Source: Phaeosaccion multiseriatum
Lineage: Eukaryota; Ochrophyta, other classes
Length of the DNA: 64,000 bases
Direction: 5' to 3'
NCBI GenBank assembly: GCA_965112735.1
Contig: OZ218960.1
Span: 620,001 to 684,000 of the forward strand
Each line of letters starts with the position of its first letter. The stretch's first letter is position 1. The position numbers were made by a program, and so were the translations under genes. Positions 1-12,635 of the stretch are shown here, piece by piece. The notes beneath the pieces were generated by a model that saw only the letters and a list, made by a program, of their open reading frames with translations, was not told the DNA's origin and did no database searches.

Positions 1-899
1 ATGGATTTTGTCAAAAGTCAACGAAGTTTAAGTTACATGCATTGGTTACAGGTGGCGACCGTGGGTATTCGACTTCTCTAACGTTTCGATTCGAGTGGAA
101 GTAATCCAGAAAGCAAAGAGGCAGAGACAGGTAAAGAAGAGGAGCAACTGAGGCATATGTGTTGAGGATTTGTTTGCTCAACGGATGCCCTGGGAGACTG
201 TCGGGCGAGTCTTGCTCTGGGATTAGATTTTGGCCACTTTTTAGCTTTGAGATATTCTTGTCCAGTGTTCTTGGATGGAGCACGCCATTCCTCCCTCCTA
301 GCTACCCTTCTTGCTTACTTACAGCTACTGCTGCTCTTCTGTCTTGGATTTAATGTGCTGTGGGCGGGAGGACCTCTGTGGCGGAAGACACAGAGAGAGA
401 GATGATGGTTACTTGATTTTCGTCTCTTTCCTAAAAAATGATCACCTTGCCTAAATAACAAGCCTTTGTGCCCGCTATGATAGAAGATTGAGATGACCAC
501 TTCACGCCATCTCCTTATGCGGCATTACTCACGATCCCCGCCTCCTCCTGCTCATCTTTGTGCTGCTGCTGCTGCTCGGACTGATGATCTTAATGTACGA
601 ATCGCCAAGACACGGAATTTTCTCGCGAAGAGGGAGACCACACGTGCAGTGGGGGTAAAGAGGACAGATGGATTTGTGCTGAGAGATCGCTCAGACAGCG
701 CTGTCAGGCGCAGTGAGAAGCCTGTGACTGGAGAAGAAGAAGAAGGGAGAGGCCCATACGTAGGTAGCGTCTCGAAGGCCCGGTGATGGCAGGTGAAGAC
801 CAGAGAGTAGGGCAGATGTGAAAGGCGTAACGCTCTGTGCGTTACTGCCTCACTGCCTCACCGCCTCACCGCCTCACTGCATCACCTTCATAGCTCAAG
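1..899. other. Upstream region without convincing gene
   Basis: This stretch precedes the ferlin start codon. Short open frames exist on both strands (for example 493-786, rich in Arg, Glu and Ser) but none shows a recognisable domain, signal peptide or splice continuation. It probably holds the ferlin promoter and 5' leader. Just before the ATG there is a degenerate tandem run of CTGCCTCAC/CCGCCTCAC (845-890) and a small inverted repeat (827-845). The part before about 500 is less GC-rich than the gene body. Confidence 0.4.
827..845. repeat. 7-bp inverted repeat upstream of ferlin ATG
   Basis: GTAACGC and GCGTTAC are separated by a 5-base loop, 55 bp before the ferlin start codon. It could be a protein-binding palindrome or a leader hairpin. 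Only the symmetry is seen; a role is inference. Confidence 0.4.
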
Positions 900-3800
900 A
901 TGGCGCTGGAGCTGCGGGATAGGCTCGAGGTCCGAGTGTTCGAGGCCAGGGACCTCACCCCCGTGGAGGGTGAGTCCCAGGAGGAGATGAAGGGAAGGAG
1001 AGGAGGGGAGGGAGAGAGGAGAGATAAGGGAGGGGGCATGGGAGGGGGGAGTGGAGGGGACGGGAGGGGAGGGGAGGGGAGGGAAGGGGAGGGAAGGGGA
1101 GGGGCCTTGACGTTGACGTTGACTGTTACCCGATTACCCCGCCACTCACCAAATCAGCACCCACCAACTCATCTATACACGCATACACTCACTCTCCTGC
1201 CTCATGCGCTCTCATATCCGACAAATCCACCTACCCACTACTCCACTATCCCACCCTCTCCCTCCCTCCCTCCATCCATCACCTGCCTCCCTGCCCCTCT
1301 TAGGTGGCTCTGTGAATGCCTACGTGCAGGCGCAGATCGGCGGGGAGAAGCGGCTCACCAAAGTCGTCAACAATTCCGCCAACCCTGCGTGGGGAGACTC
1401 CGATATGATGCTCTTCCAGGACATCGCCTCCAGGTACAGGAGCAGGCGTATGGGCAGGCATATGGGCAGGCATATGGGCAGGCATACGGGCAGGCATATG
1501 AGCAGGCCTATGAGCGGGCTATGGGCAGGTACCAGGGCCGGCTTATGGGCAGGCATGTGGGCAGGCATATGGGCAGGCTTATGAGCAGGCATATGGGCAG
1601 GCTTATGAGGTTACAGGCATATGGGCAGGCATATGAGCAGGCATATGGGCAGGTATATGAGCAGGCATATGGGTAGGCATATGGGCAGGCCTATGAGCAG
1701 GCATATGGGCAGGTATATGAGCAGGCATATGGGTAGGCATATGGGCAGGCCTATGAGCAGGCATATGGGCAGGCATATGAGCAGGCATACGGGCAGGCAT
1801 ATGGAGAAGCATGGGGGCAGGAGGCGGGCATATGGGAAGGCAGATGGGCAGGCATATGGGCAGGGGGCGGGGCACGATGTGACCTCGGGAGGGTGCAGGA
1901 CGAGATGTCGCTCTCTCGCACCCAATTGCCCTTCCCCTCGATTGTCGTCCTCGCGAGCGTGACTTTCACGGGTGGCCCCCTCGCCCTCTCCTCTCGCCTC
2001 TCCTCCCCCCCGCGTGGGGGTGGGTGCCTGACATCACCACCAATACCATCCATCCATTGCCATCTATCCACCACCATCATCCATCCATTGCCATCCCCGC
2101 CCGCCCGCCCCCCCTCAGGGACCTCTCGCACTTGGTCCTGCACATCAACCACAAGGACCACTTGCTCAACGCGGACCGCTCAGTGGGCATGGTGGTTGTC
2201 GATCTGGCGACGGCTCTGCAGTCCCCGGGCATCAGCCTCGACGCTTGGCTGCCCTTGCGCAAGGGGATTGGCATGACCAGCAAGGAGGAGCCCACGGGGA
2301 AGGCGCACGTCAAGGTTAGAGGGACGGGGGGAGGATGAGGGAGGGAGGGAGGGAGGGAGAGAAGGGAGGGAGGGAGGGACGGAGGGAGGGAGGGAGGGAG
2401 GGGGCGAGGGAGGGAGGGAGCGATGGAGGGAGGGAGGGATGGAGGGGAGGGAGCGAGGGAGGGAGGGACATGGGGGGAGGGAGGGATGGAGGGAGAGAGG
2501 GAGAGGAGGGAGGGAGGGAGGGATGGAGGGAGAGAGGGAGAGGAGGGAGGGAGGGGGAAAATAAGAGGGAGGGAGGGACGTCGAGACGCGTACTAGAAGA
2601 ATCCGTAACCCCTTGCGCGTCGCCCCCTTTCCACCCCCTGCCATCCACTGCCATCCTGCGAAGGTGACGTACTTCATCGCCGATGCCAACGATGACATGG
2701 GGCCTGCAGAGGCGGAGGAGGAGGACGACGATGACGACCTAAAGGGGGGTGACAAGGCGCCCAACGCGGTGTGCGTGGTGGTGGAGCAGGCCAGACAGCT
2801 CGTGCCACTGCCGGGCAAGAGCTCTGCAGACACCTTCGCGGTCGTCAAGTGTGCTGGCAAGAGCAAGCAGAGCAAAGTCGTCAAGAAGGATCTCAGTCCG
2901 CGGGTAAGAAAAGGGGGAGCGCAACGCAGGGATTCATTCGTGGGAATCCACCTAAGAATTACGTAAATTACGTAATTGTGTTGTGTGTGGCGTGTGGTGT
3001 GTGTGTGGGGAAGAGGAGGCAGCGATCGTAAGTAGAGTACTACGAAGTAGTAAGCAAGTGAAATGGGATACACTGCCATCCAGCTGTCATACACTGCCAT
3101 CCAGCCGTCATACACTGCCATCCAGCTGTCTTGGGCAAGCTAAAGAGATAGAGTTAGCAGTTAGGCTGAAGGGTGGAGGACAGCGTTGGGCGCCTTGTTC
3201 CGTTCGGCGGAGGCGCTGAGCGTTATCATCATCCCTCTCCTTCCCTCCCTCCCTTCCTCCCTCCCTCCCTCCCTCCCTCCCTCCCTCCCTCCCTCCCTCC
3301 CTCCCTCCCTCCCTCCCTCCCTCCCTCCCTCCCTCCCTCCCTCCCTCCCTCCCTCCCTCCCTCCCTCCCTCCCTCCCTCCCTCCCTCCCTCCCTCCCTCC
3401 CTCCCTCCCTCCCTCCCTCCCTCCCTCCCTCCCTCCCTCCCTCCCTCCCTCCCTCCCTCCCTCCCTCCCTCCCTCCCTCCCTCCCTCCCTCCCTCCCTCC
3501 CTCCCTCCCTCCCTCCCTCCCTCCCTCCCTCCCTCCCTCCCTCCCTCCCTCCCTCCCTCCCTCCCTCCCTCCCTCCCTCCCTCCCTCCCTCCCTCCCTCC
3601 CTCCCTCCCTCCCTCCCTCCCTCCCTCCCTCCCTCCCTCCCTCCCTCCCTCCCTCCCTCCCTCCCTCCCTCCCTCCCTCCCTCCCTCCCTCCCTCCCTCC
3701 CTCCCTCCCTCCCTCCCTCCCTCCCTCCCTCCCTCCCTCCCTCCCTCCCTCCCTCCCTCCCTCCCTCCCTCCCTCCCTCCCTCCCTCCCTCCCTCCCTCC

Positions 3801-5558
3801 CTCCCTCCCTCCCTCCCTCCCTCCCTCCCTCCCTCCCTCCCTCCCTCCCTCCCTCCCTCCCTCCCTCCCTCCCTCCCTCCCTCCCTCCCTCCCTCCCTCC
3901 CTCCCTCCCTCCCTCCCTCCCTCCCTCCCTCCCTCCCTCCCTCCCTCCCTCCCTCCCTCCCTCCCTCCCTCCCTCCCTCCCTCCCTCCCTCCCTCCCTCC
4001 CTCCCTCTCTCCCTCCCTCCCTCCCTCCCTCCCTCCCTCCCTCCCTCCCTCCCTCCCTCCCTCTCACCCTCCCTCCCTCCCTCCCTCCGTCCCTCCGTCC
4101 CTCCCTCCCCCTCACCCCCACCCGCTATCCACTGCCATCCTTCCCTCAGTGGAACTTTGAGTGCACCCTGCCCAACGCCGACCCCTCTGAGGTGCTGAGT
4201 GTGGAGGTGTTCGCCAACACGGCCGTGTCCAAGAAGCTTCTCGGGCAGGTCAGTGAGTGTGAGGGTCAGTGAGTGTGAGGGTCAGGGAGTGTGGGGCTGT
4301 GCGTGAGGTGGGTGTGAGGTCGTGTGTGAAGGCGTGCTTAAAGGCGTGGGTACATGGGTGTGCTGGCGGGCATGAGGGGGCGTGCATGCCTGCGGGCGTG
4401 AGTGCGTGCGGGCGTGAGTGCGTGTGGGCGTGAGTGCGTGCGCGTGCGTGGGTGCGTGTGTGCGTGTGTGCGTGCGGATATGAGGTGGCATCCTTACAAG
4501 AGAGGGGTAAACCCGTCAGACTCAGTCAAGAGGAGGATGTCAAGCGTCGAGCAGGCAAATGTGAAGCAGCGCCTAGCCTGGCCTAAACCTTCCCCACCCC
4601 ACTCCGTCCATTGCCATCCCATCAGGCCCGTCTGAACATGGTGGAGATCGCGCAGGCTGGGGAGACGCTGCACACATGGGTGCCGCTGCTCGACGAGGTA
4701 GAGTGCCATGTAATTGATACGGTGGATGGCAGTGGATGGGAGGGGAGAGGGCTTCTTTGTGGGTTGAGGAAGGGAGAGAGACAAGCACAGGCACCTCAGG
4801 GAGGAGAGGTATTTCCTGCTCCCCTTCCTCCCCATCCACTGCCATCCTTCGCCTTTTCCTCAAACCAGTATCCCTCCACCCAACCTTTTCCCGGAATCCC
4901 CCCCCCTTCTCCTGACCAGAACGGAGGCTTCGGCTCCATGGGCAGAGGCGAGGTGCTGCTGGCGGTGGAGTGGAAGTACGACAAAGCCTTTAAGAAGACA
5001 CGCCACGTCATGGGCATGTTGGGGGGTAACGCCGCTGCTCTCGGCCTCAAGAAGCCCAAGAAGGGGGAGAAGGAGCTCTCCGCCCTCGTCGCCGACTTTG
5101 CGTATGAGGTGAGTGAGGAGTCGCCATTTGTATGTGTTTTGGGTGTGTGGGTGTGTGGGTGTGTGCGTGTATGTGTGTACGTGTGTGTATGTGTGGGGGG
5201 GGGTGTGCGTGTGTGTATGTATGTGTCTTTGCGCGTGTTTGTGTGTGTGGGGGTGTGTGCGTATATGCGTGTGCGTGTGTGTGTTGAGGGAAGGCATTGA
5301 CTGATAGGGATGGACTGAAGACCCCACACACTCCACTCAATCTCTAACAAGAACAATTTGCTTATCTCGTTAGTTTGCATAGTCTTTTGTAATAGGAAAG
5401 TATTGACTGAGTGGTAATCGTACTGACCACCGAGTGGCCATACTCAATCACTGCCGCCATCGCAAACTCAAACACGCACACGCACACACGCGTACACACA
5501 CATACACACAAACACACACACATACATACACACACGCACACACATACACACACGCACG

Positions 5559-5596
<38 letters not shown>

Positions 5597-8323
5597 CCCA
5601 CGCAGGACGAGGATGACGAACAGATGATGTCCCCCGGGGGGTCAGTGTCTGGCGATGATCAAGACGAAGAGGGACAAGAAGGGGAAGGAGCGGAGTCCGC
5701 AGAGGCCCGTGAGGAGGAGAAGAGGAAGGAAGAGGAGGCCCGGGCGAAGGTGCTTGACTACCAGGTGAGGAGAGGGCTTCTGCTTCTCAGTCTTAGTTTT
5801 CAGTTTTAAGATGTGTGACCTTTGTCAATATCGAACCTTATCGAGCCATATATATATATATATTATATATATATATGCATGAATTGGACCAAGAAGGGGT
5901 GCTGTGACTGCCCCACGCCAAAAGTGGAACGGAGACTGAGACTGCTTCTTCGGTTTTCGTTCCTAACGTCTGTATTCCCTATTTCCCTCCCTCACCCTCT
6001 CTCTGCCTCTTCCTCCTTCCCTTCTTCGCCCTCTTCCTCCACCTCTTCGTACTGCATCCTCTCTGTCCCTGCTCCTGCTCCCTCTCTGTGTTGTGTTGTG
6101 TTGTGATGTGATGTGGACACAATACGCGGTGCCCAATACCCCATACCCGATACCCAATACCCCGTGCCAGGAGCGGCTTGACTCCATCCGGCCGGGCGAG
6201 TACCAAATGCAAGTCAACATCATCGAGGCAAGGGACCTCAAGGGGGAAGATGCATCGGGCACCAGCGACCCCGTTGTATACGTGGTAAGGAAGGAGGGAT
6301 GGCAGTGGAAGGGGAAGGGATGGCAGTGGAAGGGCAAGGGGCTGGATTGCTGGCTGGATGGCTCATGAATGGCCTCTGCTCGCTCGTTGTCTTCCTCAAG
6401 ATCCACCTGGACTGATTGACGGACTGACTGACAGACTGACTGACGGCCTGCACTGAGCGATTCCGTGCCAACGTGCTCACTTTTTCCTCCGTCTCCCTTC
6501 TCTTTCCCTCCCCCTCTTTCTTGGTCTCTCCCCTGTCTGTCTCTCCTCCTCTCGTCCACCCTCCCTTCAACGCTCGCTCTCTCTCCTTCTCTCCCCCTCC
6601 CCCATCCCTCCCTCCCTCTCCAGGAGTGCATGCAGATGACTAAGCACACGGCCATATCGAAAAAGACATTGTCTCCCGTGTTCAATGAAGTGCTCTACTT
6701 CAACTTCAAGGACCTCACGCAGGACAGCCTCAGCGAGGCCACAGTCAAGGTAGAGTAGTAGGACGCCGGTGGTGACGATTCGTCTTCTGTTGTGACAATT
6801 TGCTTCCTCCATTGTGACGATTCGCTTCCTCTACTGTGACGATTCGACCGCAAGATTCGGTGCCTGGACGCCAACACCTTCTTGCGGGACGAGCTCATCG
6901 GCTCCTACCAATTCGATCTCCTCTCTGTGTACATGGAGGAAGATCACGAGGTCTATAGACAGGTGGGTAGGTGGGTAGGTGGGAGGGAGGGAGGGAGGGA
7001 GGGAGAGGTGAAGAGAATAGCGGAGAGGGACAGGGAGAGAGAGAGGGAGGCACAGCACATGCTGGGAGAGGGGTCAAGAAAGAGAGGGAGACATTGTTTG
7101 AGCGCGTGACAGGCAGGCGTAGCGTGGCCTGGTGATCATCCTTGCCGTGGCCTGCTTATCATCCTTGCTGTGGCCTGGTTGTCATCCTCGCAGTCCGCGT
7201 AGGCAGCTGTCTTGCGGCTCTCTCGTTCCCATGTGCCTCTACTTGCTCTCCCTCCTTCCCGAGTAGGGTGGCTGACCCTGGTCCCGCCCCTTACACTCCC
7301 TCCCTCCCTCCCTCCCTTCCTCCCTCCCTCCCTCCCTCCCTCCCTCCCTCCCTCCCTCCCTCCCTCCCTCCCTCCCTCCCTCCCTCCCTCCCTCCCTCCC
7401 TCCCTCCCTCCCTCCCTCCCTCCCTCCCTCCCTCCCTCCTTCCTTCCTACTTGGCGATGGCAGTGGGTGGCCCTGTACGACACGCTGGACGCTGATGACA
7501 ACGCGATTCAGGGCTACCTCAAGCTCAGCATCATCCTCATGGGCCCCGGAGACAGGTGAGTGGGAACAAACTTATGGATATGCCCCAATGGATATGCCTT
7601 ATGTCAGTCCCACGACGGGCGTCAATTGCAAGTCTCTTCCCTTCATCTCCCCTTCCCTTCCCTTCCCTTCCCTTCCCTTCCCTTCCCTTCCCTTCCCTTC
7701 CCTTCCCTTCCCTTCCCTTCCCTTCCCTTCCCTTCCCTCCCCTTCCCTTCCCTTCCCTTCCCTTCCCTTCCCTTCCCTTCCCTTCCCTTCCCTTCCCTTC
7801 CCTTCCCTTCCCTTCCCTTCCCTTCCCTTCCCTTCCCTTCCCTTCTCTTCCCTTCCCTTCTCTTCCCTTCCCTCCTCTTCTCTTCCCTTCCCTTCCCTTC
7901 CCTTCCCTTCCCTTCCCTTCCCTTCCCTTCCCTTCCCTTCCCTTCCCTTCCCTTCCCTTCCCTTCCCTTCCCTTCCCTTCCCTTCCCCTCCCCCTCCCTT
8001 CCCTTCCCTCCCCTCCCCTCCCCTCCCCTCCTCTCTTTACCATGCCCCCCCTTCCTTTGGTGCTGTGTGTATCTGTGCGTGCGTGTATCTGTTGTGTATG
8101 TGTATGTGTGCGTGTGTGTGTCTGTGCGTGTCTGTGTGTGCGTGTGTGTACGCGTGTGTGGTTACTCAGACAACGCATTCACAACGTGGAGGAGGAGGCG
8201 CAGGAGGAGATGGCAGCGGAGGCGGAGGCGGGAGGAGGCATGATCCTCGCAGGTGTGTGTGCGTGTGTGTGTGTGTGTGTGTGTACGTGTGCGTGTGTGT
8301 GAGAGAGAGAGTGTGTGTGTGTA

Positions 8324-8366
<43 letters not shown>

Positions 8367-10758
8367 GTGTGTGTGTGCGCGCGTGTATGTGTGTGCGCGC
8401 GTGTGGGTATGTGTGCGTGTGTTTGTGTGTGTGTGCGTGAGTGCGTGTGTGTGTGCGTGTGTGTGTGCGTGTGTGTGGCTGTATCACTCTGACTTTCCGC
8501 CACCCACTGCCACCCCTTTCCCTTCCCTTCCCTTCCCCATCCTCTGCCATCCCTTTCATCCCCGACTCTCCCCGCCCCACATCCGCATCCCCATCCACTG
8601 CCATCTCCACAGGCCCCCCTGTAGCGTCCCAGGAGCTCCAATTCCTCGTGGTGTATGTCTTCCAGGCCCTCGAGCTTCCTGACTTCAGCGGCGCATTAGG
8701 GTCTCCGATGGTGAACTGTCATTTCGCTGTCGATTTTGCAGGGAACCCGAGACTCAAGACCAGGACGGTCAAGGTGAGGGTGAGGGTAAGGGTGTGAGGG
8801 GGAGGGGAGGGGGAGGGTTTTTTTGCTTTGCTTTGCTTTGCTTTGCGTTGTCCGCCGACCACCCCACCGTCCCCTCCCCCCCCCATACTGCCTAGGTCAA
8901 GGGCAAGGACGGACTATGCCCCTTCTTCCTTCAAGAGCTTTGGTTGCCCGTCATGGTGCCCACTCACAGTTCGAGAGTAACCGCGGAACTATGGCACAGG
9001 GAGTTGGGCGGGAACAAGTTGCCCATCGCACGCGCCTACTTCGACTTTAACGACATCGACAGGTAAAGTCGAGCTGTTCGAGTGATAATAGTAGAGCCAT
9101 GTCGAGTCGCAAAGTAGAGCCAGTCGAGGAGCAGAGTCGAGCTTGTCGAGTCGATCTCCTTTTTAGTAGAGTTGAAGAATCGACCTGTAAAGTCCCGCCA
9201 AAACCACATGAGCGTGAGCCTCTACCCATCCGCACCATACACCCTGATGCTCTTACACCCGTACACCTCTAAATGCACTGCCTCTGCTTACCAGGCTGCA
9301 CGTGGAGGAGGAGAAGAAGAAGCGCTGGCTCGGAAGCAAGACAAAGACCTTCCCCGGCACGCCCCCACACGTAAGCAATACAGGCATGTACCATCCACTG
9401 CCATCCCTTCTCGACGAGCTTCCTACCCATATCCCCTTGCCATCCCCTGCCATCCCCTGCCACCCCCTGCCATCCCCTGCCATCCCCTCCCCGCCGCCCC
9501 CTGCCAGTGGGTGAACCTGTACGGCGCCCCTGGTAGCCAATCCAAGGGGAAGGTGGCGGAGAGAATGAATCGCTTCCCCTCTCAGGGATCCACCTACCGA
9601 GGCCGGGTGCTGCTCAGCATGCGGGTGGAGCAGCGGCCCAGCAGCAAGAGGAGGAACAACACAGACAAGAGTGAGTGGGGTGGGGGGCAGAAGGAAGGAA
9701 GGAAGGAAGGGTGGGAGAGTATTTGCGCATGAGTGCGTGCGTGTGTGAAGGCTTCGGTTTCGTCTCTCTTCTCCGTTGATAGAATGAGACCTCTCCTCAC
9801 TGAACTGTCCCCCCCCCCCTTTCCTCATTCCCCTCGCTCTTTCCCTCCCCTCCCTTCCCTCCCTCCCTCCCTCCCTCCCTCCCTCCCTCCCTCCCTCCCT
9901 CCCTCCCTCCCTCCCTCCCTCCCTCCCTCCCTCCCTCCCTCCCTCCCTCCCTCCCTCCCTCCCTCCCTCCCTCCCTCCCTCCCTCCCTCCCTCCCTCCCT
10001 CCCTCCCTCCCCCGCCCCCAACAGAGGACATGGCGTATGAGATCCCGCCGTCCCTGATGCCCGCCCTGACCCGTTACACCCTCCGCGGCCTCCTGCTGCA
10101 AGGCAGTGACATCCCCTCCTTCCGCTTCCCCAACACCTCGGGCACCGCTCGTATGAAGGTCGTGTGGCTCTTGCTCTTGCTCTTGCTCTTGCTCCTGCTC
10201 TTGCTCTTGCTCCTGCTCTTGGTCTTGGTCTTCGTCTTGGTCTTGGTCTTGCTCTTACTCTTGCTCCTGCTCCTGCTCCTGCTCTTGGTCTTGCTCTTGC
10301 TCTTGCTCTCGCTGCTGCTACTGTTGGTGGGAATACAGACCCCCTAATCGTACCACTGAACCATCTGTGATTCTACCGACTTCTTGCTGTTTCCAGCGGC
10401 ACGAAGCACTAACCATACACTACCTCTCTCTCCCTCTCCCTGTCTTTTCGATCGATGCCGCTCATCCAGTGTTGAGCTGAGTGAGTTGCGGTAGCGTCCA
10501 ACTAACACCACCCCTCTCTACTTTCTCATGACCAGGTCCTCATCACCGTGGGCTGCCATCGCCTTGAGTACAAGTACAAACGCAACAGAAAGGGCATCGT
10601 GGAGTGGGACCAGGTGTGTCATACGTCACTGAAAATGAAGTATCATAAGTCACTGATAACAAAGTATCGTACCTGCGGTCTCTGACACTGTCTTTCACTG
10701 ACTTATCTCACAGGTGGAGGAGGCGCGTGCGATGGAGCTTCCCTCCGACCCCGCTCAG

Positions 10759-10842
<84 letters not shown>

Positions 10843-12129
10843 GTGTGTGTGAGTGTGGTGTGTGTGAGTGTGTGTGTGTGAGAAAGTGTGTGTGTGTGTT
10901 TGTGTAATTGTGTGTGTCTGTGTGTGTGCATGTGTGTTTGTGTGTGTGTGTGCGCGTGTGTGTGTGATGTGTGTGCGCGTGCGTGTGTGTGCGTGCGATT
11001 CTCATCATTGGCTGCCAGCGACCTCACTTCCAACAACCATTGACTTACTTATCCCAGGTGCCGGACATTATCATCTACCTCGTACGAGAGCTCCCCGAGA
11101 CAAGAGTGAGCTTCGCACGCATCAAGGCCGTGGACGTGCTCCAGCAGCGGTTTAGGGGGGATCCCTTCTGGTGCGAGCTCGTCAGCGACAAGAGCAACAC
11201 GCTCTCGCACAAGCGGGTCGCCGACACAACCTTTCCGGGCAGTTTGCTCCTGCGGGTGGGCTTTGGGAAGGATGCGCTGGCTCGCTCGCAGCCATGGGAG
11301 GATTACTTGAACAAGCCATCAGGCCTTGGGAAGGAAGGCGCGGATGGTGGTAGTGGTCGTAGAAGTGGTGGCGGTGGTGAGAAGGAGAGGGGAGGTCTGT
11401 TTGGGGTCAAGGGGAGAGCAGGGGATGACTCGGACGAAGAGGGGGGGGAGGGAGGGGAGATGGACCAAGACGGGCAGGGGCGGGGGAGAGGCAGCGGTGC
11501 CTCATCGATGTTGGGTCAGAAGACACCCTATACGTTACGTATTCATATCTTTCAGGCTAAAAACCTCCCCAGCTCGGAGGCAACGGGCCTGCTGGACCCC
11601 TATATTAAGGCAAGTCATTGGAGAGGTGGGGAGGGGAGGGGAGGGGAGGGGAGGGGAGGGAGGGGAGGGGAAGGGAGGAGACGGAGGAAGGGAGGGAGGG
11701 ACGGCGGGCGGGAGGGAGGGAGGGAGGGCTGGAGGGAGGGAGGGAGGAAGGAAGGGAGGGAGGAAGGGAGGGAAGGAAGGAGGGGAGGGGAGGAAGGGAG
11801 GGAGGAGATGAAGGGAGACCAAAGCCACTCGGGGCGTGTTGGGGCTGTGCGTACATCCTTTGTGCTTAGGGCCTTCCTCCTTCGAAGGGCCTTCGTCTTC
11901 TGCCATGCCTTCCTCCTGCGAAAGGCCTCCCTCTTGTGCTGTGTGGGTCGTTGGGCTGCTCTTGAAGGCTCCTAAAGGGTCGTAAGGGTCATGAAGGACC
12001 TTAAAGAGGGAATTTCTCCTTGCTTGGTGTGTATGTCCATCTGTCCCACTCCTCTGGACATTGATTGCCTGTCTATCTGTCTATCTGTCTATCTGTCTGT
12101 CTGTCTGTCTGTCTGCCTGTCTGTCTGTA

Positions 12130-12194
<65 letters not shown>

Positions 12195-12561
12195 GCCTGT
12201 CTGTCCGTCTGTCTGTCTGTCTGTCTGTCTCTGTCTGTCTGTCTGTCCGTCTGCCTGGCAAATGCAAGAGACCAACAACCGCACAACCAGCATCTTACCC
12301 TGCAAACTGAAACTCCCCACTGCAAACTACCTCCCAAACTGACACTCCAACTGGCCCAACAACCAAACCAACTAAACCACCAACTGCTCCATCAGGTGCG
12401 GTTCATGGGCCAGAAGAAGAAGTCGCGGGTTGTCCACGGCTCCTGCGACCCTTGCTTCTATGAGACCATTGAGCTCACCGAGATGTTGCCAGGAGACTTG
12501 CGTTTCGCCCCCGAGATACGCGTCGAGGTGAGGGGGGACGGGAATGGGGAGGATGGGGGAA

Positions 12562-12635
<74 letters not shown>

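Noticed and set aside
493-786. 97-residue plus-strand frame upstream of ferlin
   Set aside because: No domain, no signal peptide, and arginine/glutamate-rich low-complexity content; it may be chance or 5' leader.
1440-1962. CRISPR-like or protein-repeat array (HMGR, QAYG, MPAH repeats)
   Set aside because: Units are contiguous with no unique spacers, the genome is eukaryotic, and the array sits in a ferlin intron.
3241-4110. Telomere-like repeat
   Set aside because: The unit CCCT/AGGG lacks the TTA of plant/animal/stramenopile telomeres and lies within a gene.
3108-4198. Long open frames on both strands (SLPP and GREG repeats)
   Set aside because: They are translations of the (CCCT)n array: a 4-bp unit reads through all frames without stops. 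The region is a phase-0 intron between two well-supported ferlin exons.
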